Below, in pieces: positions 1-5,134 of a stretch of 5,134 nucleotides of DNA (its first letter is position 1; every line of letters begins with the position of its first letter). The stretch is from Gammaproteobacteria bacterium. Lineage in GTDB: Bacteria; Pseudomonadota; Gammaproteobacteria; S144-34. The stretch lies in assembly GCA_015487895.1 (NCBI GenBank), contig WFOW01000009.1, positions 1-5,134 of the forward strand, written 5' to 3'. Below the pieces are notes generated by a model. It was not told where the DNA came from. It saw only the letters and a list, made by a program, of their open reading frames with translations, and searched no databases. Both the position numbers and the translations under genes were made by a program.

Positions 1-317
1 CCTGCGAACCATGGTCGCAGGAAATCCCTGTCCCACCAGTCGTCGGCGTCGAGAAAGGCCACAAGCTCGCCCCGCGCCGCCTCCAGGCCCCGGTTGCGGG
101 CGGCGCTGCGCCCGCGGTTTTCCTGGCGTATCAGCACGATGTACCTGCGAAACCCCTCCAGCACCGTGGAGCTTCCGTCGGTCGAGCCGTCGTCGACGAC
201 GATCACCTCGTGCCGCACACCGCGCTGGCCGAGGGCGCTCTCCACGGCCTCGCCGACGAAGCGCTCGGCGTTGTAGCAGGGGATGACGACGCTGATCTCG
301 GGTAACCGTCCGCTCAT
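1..317 (-). CDS. Second GT2-family glycosyltransferase (3' end truncated by window edge)
   Basis: Only the first 105 codons are present; the frame is open from the ATG at 317 to the window edge. The product starts MSGRLPEISVVIPCYNAERF and carries the GT2 hallmarks EVIVVDDGSTDG (37-48), NRGRSAARNRG (67-77) and GELVAFLDADD (83-93), whose D90 and D92 form the metal-binding DXD. It is therefore a GT-A glycosyltransferase expected to use a nucleotide-sugar. The acceptor half, including the catalytic ED region, lies outside the window. The ATG overlaps the TGA of the deacetylase gene (ATGA). No good Shine-Dalgarno sequence precedes it, so translation probably relies on coupling. By eye, about 57 of 87 aligned residues match the other GT2 protein in the operon. 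GC (about 62% in sampled lines) is lower than in the neighbouring deacetylase gene. Whether it is intact and what sugar it adds cannot be seen here. Confidence 0.9.
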   Translation of the reverse strand, partial: MSGRLPEISVVIPCYNAERFVGEAVESALGQRGVRHEVIVVDDGSTDGSSTVLEGFRRYIVLIRQENRGRSAARNRGLEAARGELVAFLDADDWWDRDFLRPWFA

Positions 318-1105
318 GCGGCAACCGCCAGCCTGTGCAGAGCCCGCCGCCCCAGGTACGACAGCACCGCCATCCACGAGCCGGGCGCGGCGGCGAGCGC
401 CATCATGCGGGCGAGGCGGCCGGCGCCGCAGGCGCCATCCACCTCGAGGCGCGGCAGCGCCAAGGGATCGGTCCCGGGGCGGACAGCGCCGCCGCGGCAG
501 GTCACGGCGGCGCGGTAGCCCGCGGCGCGCACGGCCCGCGCGGCGGCCTCCGACACCCGCCCGTAGGGGTAGGCGAAGGCCGCGACGGGGGCGCCGAGGA
601 GGTCCTCGAGCTCGCGGCGGCTTCCGGCGACCTCCTCCTCGAGCGCGGGGCCGGCGAGCGCGTCGAGGGCGGCATGGGTGCGGGTGTGCGAGCCGACCTC
701 GTGCCCGGCCTCGTGGAGGCGCCGCACCTCGGCCGCGGTCATGAGCCGCCCGTCCTCGGCCCCTGCCCAGCGGGCCTTTTCTCCCAGCCGGCCCGTCACC
801 ACGAACCACGTCGCGCGCATCCCGCGCGCCTCCAGCGCCTCCGCGGCGGCCAGGTTGTCGGCGAAGCCGTCGTCGAAGGTGATCGCCACCGTGCGCTCGC
901 CGCGCAGCCCCCGCGCGAGCAGCTCCGAGACCGTCACCGTGCGCCAGCCCTCGCCGCGCAGCAGCTCGAGATGCGCCACGAAGCGGCGCAGCGGCAGCGC
1001 CCAGCGCGCGCCGCGACCGCCGGCGGGCGTCGCATGGTACATCAGCACGAGCGGGCGGCGCCCCGCGCCCCGCAGGAGCCGGCGGCTGACGGGATCCGGC
1101 CTCAT
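314..1105 (-). CDS. Polysaccharide deacetylase (NodB-homology, CE4)
   Basis: The 263-residue product is a carbohydrate esterase family 4 protein, expected to remove acetyl groups from N-acetylated or O-acetylated sugars using a divalent metal. The domain opens with LVLMYH (19-24), as in many members. Motif 1 is TFDDG (76-80), with D78 as expected base and D79 as metal ligand. Motif 2 is SHTRTH (139-144), with H140 and H144 as metal ligands. Motif 3 is FAYPYG (177-182). No signal peptide or N-terminal membrane anchor is seen, which argues for action in the cytoplasm, as for NodB, rather than on the finished exported polymer. A moderately hydrophobic stretch lies near the C terminus (233-251). 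The ATG at 1105 forms an ATGA overlap with the GT2 gene and has GGAGG 10 nt upstream; the longer open frame reaching 1987 is a shadow of that GT2 gene. The stop overlaps the next GT2 start by 4 nt. The substrate is not known. Confidence 0.93.
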   Translation of the reverse strand: MRPDPVSRRLLRGAGRRPLVLMYHATPAGGRGARWALPLRRFVAHLELLRGEGWRTVTVSELLARGLRGERTVAITFDDGFADNLAAAEALEARGMRATWFVVTGRLGEKARWAGAEDGRLMTAAEVRRLHEAGHEVGSHTRTHAALDALAGPALEEEVAGSRRELEDLLGAPVAAFAYPYGRVSEAAARAVRAAGYRAAVTCRGGAVRPGTDPLALPRLEVDGACGAGRLARMMALAAAPGSWMAVLSYLGRRALHRLAVAA

Positions 1106-2025
1106 GCCGCGGCGGCCTCCGGGAGCGCCATGCGCCCGCGCAGGACGTCGAGGGCGATCGCGGCGGCGAGGCGCCCGCGCCCGAGCGGGCTGAGGGCCGC
1201 CGCCTGCGCGAGGGTGAGCAGGGCGCGGGCGCGGCGGCCGGCGCGGGCCTCCCACTTGGCGTAGTCGGTGAGCATGCCGGCGTAGCACCAGCGCCAGTAG
1301 GCGCCGCGGGAGCGCGGCGGCAGCAGCCGGCGGTTCTTGCGCATCACCCGCACGGCGGCGGCCTTCATGCGGGCGATCCCGCGGCTCATGCTGCCCGCGC
1401 GGCGCGTGACCACCGCGAGCGGCTCCGGCACGCAGGCGTAGGCTGCGACGGCGGCGAGCCGCATCCACATGTCCACGTCCTCGAGGGCGGGCAGAGTCTC
1501 GTCGAAGCCGCCGACGGCGAGCGCGAGCTCCCGGCGCACCATCACGGCCGACCCGCTCCCCGCCACGGCGGCGTTGCGCGCGAAGAGCGTCTCGAGGAAG
1601 GTGCGCCCCGGGAGCGGGCCCTCGTCGCGCCAGCGCCCGAGGCGCCGGCTCGCCTCGTCCTCGAGCCAGGCCTCGGTGGCGCAGAAGCCGAGCTCGGGGC
1701 GCTCGCGCATGAGCGCGACCTGGGCGGCGAGCTTGCCCGGCAGCCAGCGGTCGTCGGCGTCGAGGAAGGCGACCAGCTCCCCGCGCGCGGCGCGCAGGCC
1801 CGCATTGCGGGCGGCGGGCAATCCGCGGTTGGGCTGGCGCACGACCCGGATGCGCCGCCCGTAGCGGGCGAGGACGGCGGGCGTGCCGTCGGTGGAGCCG
1901 TCGTCGACGACGATGACCTCCTTGGGCTCGTGGTCCTGGGCGAGGGCGCTGTCGACCGCGCGCGCCACCCAGCGCTCGGCGTTCCATGCCGGCATGACCA
2001 CGGAGACCAGGGGAAGCTCAGGCAC
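1102..2025 (-). CDS. GT2-family glycosyltransferase
   Basis: This is an inverting GT-A glycosyltransferase of family GT2, 307 residues, expected to add a sugar from a nucleotide donor to a lipid-linked or glycan acceptor. The N-terminal domain shows SVVMPAWNAERWV (8-20), EVIVVDDGSTDG (36-47) for nucleotide binding, NRGLPAARNAG (66-76), and the metal-binding DXD in FLDADD (D89 and D91). LEDVDMWMRL (181-190) contains the ED pair expected to supply the catalytic base. The C-terminal 80 residues are basic and alanine-rich, with no clear transmembrane helix, so the protein is probably cytoplasmic or peripheral. It starts with GTG at 2025, overlapping the methyltransferase end by 8 nt; the only upstream signal is a weak GAG 7 nt away, which suggests coupled translation. 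Its TGA overlaps the deacetylase ATG by 4 nt. Its N-terminal domain closely resembles that of the other GT2 gene in the operon. Sugar specificity is unknown. Confidence 0.93.
   Translation of the reverse strand: MPELPLVSVVMPAWNAERWVARAVDSALAQDHEPKEVIVVDDGSTDGTPAVLARYGRRIRVVRQPNRGLPAARNAGLRAARGELVAFLDADDRWLPGKLAAQVALMRERPELGFCATEAWLEDEASRRLGRWRDEGPLPGRTFLETLFARNAAVAGSGSAVMVRRELALAVGGFDETLPALEDVDMWMRLAAVAAYACVPEPLAVVTRRAGSMSRGIARMKAAAVRVMRKNRRLLPPRSRGAYWRWCYAGMLTDYAKWEARAGRRARALLTLAQAAALSPLGRGRLAAAIALDVLRGRMALPEAAAA
1116..1120 (-). promoter_or_regulatory. Ribosome binding site of the deacetylase gene
   Basis: GGAGG on the minus strand, 10 nt before the ATG at 1105, within the alanine-rich end of the GT2 gene. 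The spacing is slightly long, but the position agrees with the ATGA overlap and with the domain start. Confidence 0.6.
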
Positions 2026-3004
2026 GCTCGATCTCGTAGATCATGTAAGCGGTGAAGAACTCGCGCAGGCCCGGCACCCTCGTCATCGCCCGGCTGACGG
2101 CGCGCACCGGGAGCGGACCACGGAACGGATAGGGCTGGCGTCGCACGATGCGCAGGCCCGACCTGCGGCACAGCCTCTCGAAGCCTGCGATGGTCAGACG
2201 GTTGACGCCGCCCAGGTTCTCCACCCGGAACTCGCGGTCGACGAGGCGTCTGCCGTGCTCATCGAGGTCCCAGAAGCGGGGCCGGTAGGCCGGCGAGCGC
2301 AGGATCCGGGAGCAGACGCGGGCCAGCACGCGCCGCGGAAACAGCACATGAGCCCACGGAATGGGGATGTAGACCTGCAGGTGGTGACCGTAGGGGTGAT
2401 AGTAGGGCTGCCACCAGATCAGCACGCGCCCGCCCGGACGGAGGATCCGGCGCCACTCGGAAATGATCTCCTCGTAGCGCATGATGTGCTCGAGCACGTC
2501 GAAGCAGAGAATGACGTCGAAGCGCTCGTCCTCGAAGTCGACCCGGTCCGGGGCGCTCGCCACCACGAACTCGACGGGGCGGGTGCCCTCCAAGGAGCGC
2601 AGGAGGTCCCGGGCCTGCGCGATGTGGTCCTCGCGCAGGTCCACGCCGACCACGCTGCGCGCGCCGAGGTCGGCGGCCAGGACCGCCAGCGCCCCGCCGC
2701 CGCAGCCGAAGTCGAGCACGTCCTTGCCCCGCACGAGCGCGGGATCGAAGTGCCCTTCGAACTGCCGCCTGAGCCCCCGGGCGCGCCAGGCATACCATTT
2801 GGCGCGGTCCGTAAGATCGATGCTCCCGGCGAAGGGCCCCTGCTCCTCCTCGCGGCCGGATATGGCGGCGTCGCGCCTTGCCACCAGCGCATGGGCGATG
2901 CGATAGCAGACAGCCTCCGCGAGGCGGTCAAGGGGGTTCGGGCGGGAGGCTGCTTGCTCCTGACCCGGGCCGGGATGGGAACGGGCAACGGTCTCCTCAG
3001 GCAT
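2018..3004 (-). CDS. Class I SAM-dependent methyltransferase
   Basis: The 328-residue product has a Rossmann-fold methyltransferase domain of the UbiG/Methyltransf_11 type at about residues 90-200. Motif I is VLDFGCGGG (96-104), followed by the acidic strand end VGVDLRED (119-126, D122 expected to bind the SAM ribose), DVILCFDVLEH (163-173), and RRILRPGGRVLI (185-196). The first 60 residues are polar and match no motif I recognise. The C-terminal 130 residues are rich in aromatic and basic residues (e.g. YIPIPWAHVLFPRR, 212-225) and may bind the acceptor or the membrane surface. The ATG at 3004 has AGGAG 7 nt upstream and overlaps the sulfotransferase end by 8 nt. The gene end overlaps the next glycosyltransferase gene by 8 nt. 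Its GC is clearly lower than that of its high-GC neighbours (sampled lines 52-67%). Context suggests methylation of a sugar or glycolipid, but a small-molecule or lipid substrate is equally compatible with the motifs. Confidence 0.9.
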   Translation of the reverse strand: MPEETVARSHPGPGQEQAASRPNPLDRLAEAVCYRIAHALVARRDAAISGREEEQGPFAGSIDLTDRAKWYAWRARGLRRQFEGHFDPALVRGKDVLDFGCGGGALAVLAADLGARSVVGVDLREDHIAQARDLLRSLEGTRPVEFVVASAPDRVDFEDERFDVILCFDVLEHIMRYEEIISEWRRILRPGGRVLIWWQPYYHPYGHHLQVYIPIPWAHVLFPRRVLARVCSRILRSPAYRPRFWDLDEHGRRLVDREFRVENLGGVNRLTIAGFERLCRRSGLRIVRRQPYPFRGPLPVRAVSRAMTRVPGLREFFTAYMIYEIERA

Positions 3005-3959
3005 AGCCGAGCTCCTGCTGCAGGGGGGCGATGCGGTCGAGGATGGACTCGACCTCGCGGGGGTTGCGGCGCTTCCACTTCTCGCGCTGGGGCGGGCCGC
3101 TGACGATGCTCGTGGGCCGTTCGGCGAGGCGCTCGCAGTGGGCCCGCGCGGCCGGGGTGTACTCCAGGCCGAGGCGTGCGTAGAGGCGCCGGAAGGCCTC
3201 GCCCGGGTCCTCGAGGAGGTCCTCGTAGCGCAGGACGTGCCAGCGCTCCGGGGCGACGTGGCGGCGGTCGCGCAGCGCCGCGCGGTTGGCCTCCACCCAC
3301 TGGTGGGCGCAGGCCTCGGCGAGGCGCGCGCGGCCGAGGGCGCGCCAGCCGGGCGGCAGGAAGAAGCGCCAGTCGGTGAAGGCGCCGCCCTCGATGGCGA
3401 CCGGCTCCGGGAGCGGCCCGAGCAGCTTCGACAGGGCGAAGTGGTCGCCCTTGCGCCAGCCGTCGATGAGGGAGCTGACGTTGTCGCGCCCGTCGCGGTG
3501 GACGTACACGAAATGCGCGTCCGGGAAGAGGCGGGCGAGGTAGCCCACGCGCAGCACGTTGATGCAGGTCTTGTCGAGGAGGCGGCCGCCCGCGCCGAGC
3601 CGGGCCCACCACCAGCGCCGCGCGGCGCGCGCGTGCGCGGGCCGCGCCTCCTCCCAGGTGGCGCCCTCGGACTCCCAGCCGCGGTGGCGCGGGCCCCAGA
3701 TGCGGTGCCAGAGCTGGGGCGTCTCGTGGCCGATGGTGAGGAGCCCCGGCGCCCGGGCGAGGGCCTCGTAGGTGACGGTGGTGCCGGCGCGCGAGCAGCC
3801 GACCACGAAGATGGGCTCGCGCAGCGGCGGGCGGAGGAGCTCCCAGGCGAGCTCGCGGGCGGCGAGCCGCGCGGCCTCGAGGTTCTTGGCGCGGATCTCG
3901 GGGTCGCGCAGCTTCGGCAGGTTGCGGATGCGGCGCAGCACGGCGGTGGCGGCGCTCAT
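2997..3959 (-). CDS. PAPS-dependent sulfotransferase
   Basis: The 320-residue product is a sulfotransferase expected to move a sulfuryl group from PAPS to a hydroxyl or amine, here most likely on a glycan. The 5'-phosphosulfate loop is GCSRAGTT (54-61), with R57 where many relatives have lysine. The 3'-phosphate site is YVHRDGRDNVSS (152-163), with R155 and S163 spaced as in the family. RYEDLLEDP (244-252) and the C-terminal KWKRRNP...LGY pattern are typical of bacterial Sulfotransfer_1/3 proteins. No signal peptide or membrane segment is seen, so it should act in the cytoplasm. The ATG at 3959 is chosen because GGAGG lies 7 nt upstream, it makes an ATGA overlap with the glycosyltransferase gene, and homology begins shortly after. 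The same frame stays open far upstream, but that part is an arginine/alanine/proline-rich shadow of the glycosyltransferase. The gene end overlaps the methyltransferase gene by 8 nt. The sulfate acceptor is unknown. Confidence 0.92.
   Translation of the reverse strand: MSAATAVLRRIRNLPKLRDPEIRAKNLEAARLAARELAWELLRPPLREPIFVVGCSRAGTTVTYEALARAPGLLTIGHETPQLWHRIWGPRHRGWESEGATWEEARPAHARAARRWWWARLGAGGRLLDKTCINVLRVGYLARLFPDAHFVYVHRDGRDNVSSLIDGWRKGDHFALSKLLGPLPEPVAIEGGAFTDWRFFLPPGWRALGRARLAEACAHQWVEANRAALRDRRHVAPERWHVLRYEDLLEDPGEAFRRLYARLGLEYTPAARAHCERLAERPTSIVSGPPQREKWKRRNPREVESILDRIAPLQQELGYA
3012..3016 (-). promoter_or_regulatory. Ribosome binding site of the methyltransferase gene
   Basis: AGGAG on the minus strand, 7 nt before the ATG at 3004, inside the last codons of the sulfotransferase gene. 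It supports the 8-nt overlapping start. Confidence 0.8.
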
Positions 3960-5134
3960 GGGCGGGCCTCCGTCAGCGCGCGGTGCAGGGCGGCGGTGCG
4001 CTCGGCGACGCGCTCCCAGGCGAGCTCGCGCTCGACGCGCGCGCGCCCGGCGCGGCCCATGGACTCGGCGAGCGCGCGGTCCTCGAGCAGCCAGGCGAGC
4101 GCCGCGGCGACGGCGTCGGGGTCCGCGCCGTCCACGCGCAGGCCCGTGATGCCGTCGAGGACGGCATCGCCCGTGCCGCCGTGGCGGCCCGCGACCGCCG
4201 GGCGCGCGCAGGCGGCGGCCTCGGCGTAGACCATGCCGAAGCCCTCGGTGTCGGCACCCACGGGGCGGTTGGGCATGGCGAAGACGTCGCAGGCGCGGTA
4301 CCAGCGCGGCAGGTCCTCCGGCGCGACGTGGCCGAGCAGGTGCACGCGCCCGGCCACGCCCGCCTCGCGCGCGACCCGCCTGAGGTGCGCCTCGTCCTCG
4401 CCGGTGCCGACGATGGCGTGGTGGGCGTCGAGGCCGCGGGCGACGAGCGCGGGCAGCGCCCGGATCACCTGGTCGAAGCCCTTGCGGCGGCTGAGCCGCC
4501 CGACGGAGAGGATCAGCCGCGCGCCGGGCGGGATGCCCGCCGCCTCGAGCAGCGCCGGCTCGCGCGGTCCGGGGGTGAAGCGCGCGGCGTCGACGCCGGG
4601 GTGGATGACGTGGATGCGCTCCGGCGCGACGCCGAGCGCGCGCAGCCGCTCGCGCGTGAAGGCGCTGTTGGCGATCACGGCCTCGGCGCGGCGGTAGACG
4701 TGCCGCATGGCGAGGCGCCGCTTGGCGTGGCGGCTCCAGGTGGTGATCTCCTCGCCGTGGGCGTAGACGACCAGCGGCAGGCCGCGCCGGCGCGCGACGG
4801 CGAGGGCCACCAGCCCCTCGGGGAGCACACGGCCCGCGTGCACGGCCTCGAAGCGGTGGCGCGCGCTCACCGCCAGGCCCGCGCGCAGCAGCCGCGCGTA
4901 GGCGGGGAGCGACGAGAGCGGCGCGTGCTCCCAGCGCTCGAGCCGCAGGCGGTGCACGGTGTTCGGGTGCGCGGCGTCGTGCTCGCGGCCGCCCGGCACG
5001 GCGGCGGTGAGCACGTGCGTGCCGCGCCCGCCGAGGCGGCGGTAGACCTCGTCGAACCACACGGCCGTGCCGCCCTTGGTGGGCAGGAAGAGCTCGGTGA
5101 GCACCAGGAAGCGGTGGTCGCGGCGCGGCGCCGC
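3956..5134 (-). CDS. GT4-family glycosyltransferase (5' end truncated by window edge)
   Basis: This is a retaining glycosyltransferase with the GT-B fold, family GT4. It would transfer a sugar from a nucleotide-sugar to a growing glycan or lipid acceptor on the cytoplasmic side of the membrane. Numbering from the GTG at 5104 (382 residues), it shows the N-terminal glycine loop PTKGG (8-12), the AHGEE segment (115-119), NSAFTRERL (146-154), VGRLSRRKGF (201-210) with the basic pair R203/K208 expected to contact the donor diphosphate, and the GT4 EX7E motif in EGFGMVYAE (E287 and E295). The GTG at 5104 is probably not the true start: the frame stays open to the window edge, RRDHRFLVLTELF reads as an intact first beta strand, and no ribosome binding site precedes the GTG. 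The layout resembles PimB'-type mannosyltransferases, but donor and acceptor cannot be assigned. Its TGA overlaps the ATG of the sulfotransferase gene by 4 nt. The family call is secure; the specificity is unknown. Confidence 0.93.
   Translation of the reverse strand, partial: AAPRRDHRFLVLTELFLPTKGGTAVWFDEVYRRLGGRGTHVLTAAVPGGREHDAAHPNTVHRLRLERWEHAPLSSLPAYARLLRAGLAVSARHRFEAVHAGRVLPEGLVALAVARRRGLPLVVYAHGEEITTWSRHAKRRLAMRHVYRRAEAVIANSAFTRERLRALGVAPERIHVIHPGVDAARFTPGPREPALLEAAGIPPGARLILSVGRLSRRKGFDQVIRALPALVARGLDAHHAIVGTGEDEAHLRRVAREAGVAGRVHLLGHVAPEDLPRWYRACDVFAMPNRPVGADTEGFGMVYAEAAACARPAVAGRHGGTGDAVLDGITGLRVDGADPDAVAAALAWLLEDRALAESMGRAGRARVERELAWERVAERTAALHRALTEARP
3967..3971 (-). promoter_or_regulatory. 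Ribosome binding site of the sulfotransferase gene
   Basis: GGAGG on the minus strand, 7 nt before the ATG at 3959 and inside the end of the glycosyltransferase gene. It decides the start in a frame that stays open for another 367 codons upstream. Confidence 0.8.

Noticed and set aside
335..1264. 309-codon plus-strand frame
   Set aside because: It is antisense to the deacetylase gene, whose catalytic motifs are all intact, and its composition is that of a shadow frame.
314..1987. 557-codon minus-strand frame ending as the deacetylase
   Set aside because: The first 294 codons are a shadow of the GT2 gene. The domain begins just after the ATG at 1105, which overlaps the GT2 stop.
1883..3103. 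406-codon plus-strand frame
   Set aside because: It lies antisense to the well-supported methyltransferase gene and parts of two neighbours, has no recognisable motifs, and is explained by high GC.
3138..4229. 363-codon plus-strand frame
   Set aside because: It is antisense to the sulfotransferase and GT4 genes, with Ala/Gly/Arg-rich sequence and no domain pattern.
2997..5060. 687-codon minus-strand frame ending as the sulfotransferase
   Set aside because: The first 367 codons are an Arg/Ala/Pro-rich shadow of the GT4 gene. The real start is the ATG at 3959, with GGAGG 7 nt upstream and an ATGA overlap.
3956..5104. GTG at 5104 as the true start of the GT4 gene
   Set aside because: The frame is open to the window edge, the upstream codons complete the first beta strand (HRFLVLTELF), and no ribosome binding site precedes the GTG.
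1..5134. Promoters, terminators, RNA genes, CRISPR arrays or insertion sequences
   Set aside because: The genes overlap without any intergenic space. No tRNA-like or rRNA-like segment, spaced repeats, inverted terminal repeats or transposase motifs were found on reading both strands.

Overview
The window is a solid block of minus-strand coding sequence from a GC-rich bacterium. By eye, GC is about 80% in much of the block and 52-67% in sampled lines of two genes. Strong GC bias at third codon positions, Shine-Dalgarno-type ribosome binding sites and gene-end overlaps all indicate bacteria. The gene content would suit a GC-rich proteobacterium or another bacterium that makes surface glycans, but nothing here fixes the taxon.

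Read in the direction of transcription (from position 5134 down to 1) there are six genes: a GT4-family glycosyltransferase (5' end outside the window), a PAPS-type sulfotransferase, a class I SAM-dependent methyltransferase, a GT2-family glycosyltransferase, a NodB-type polysaccharide deacetylase, and a second GT2 glycosyltransferase (3' end outside the window). All five junctions are overlaps, of 4, 8, 8, 4 and 4 nt. There is no intergenic space, so no promoter, terminator, RNA gene or mobile element is visible. The six genes are almost certainly one translationally coupled operon, with the promoter upstream of position 5134.

Together the genes look like part of a pathway that builds and decorates a surface or secreted glycan (exopolysaccharide, capsule, O-antigen or glycolipid). 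Three glycosyltransferases would add sugars, while the deacetylase, methyltransferase and sulfotransferase would modify them by N- or O-deacetylation, methylation and sulfation. The structure of the product cannot be read from the sequence. No polymerase, flippase or export gene lies in the window.

Points for a second look are the decoration set itself (analogous to NodB/NodS/NodH chemistry, though homology to a Nod pathway is not shown), the markedly lower GC of the methyltransferase gene and of the last GT2 gene, an 8-nt exact direct repeat at both ends of the methyltransferase gene, and the closely similar GT2 pair on either side of the deacetylase. Because of the high GC, very long spurious open frames occur on both strands. 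Two of them run in frame into the sulfotransferase and the deacetylase and would give false start sites.
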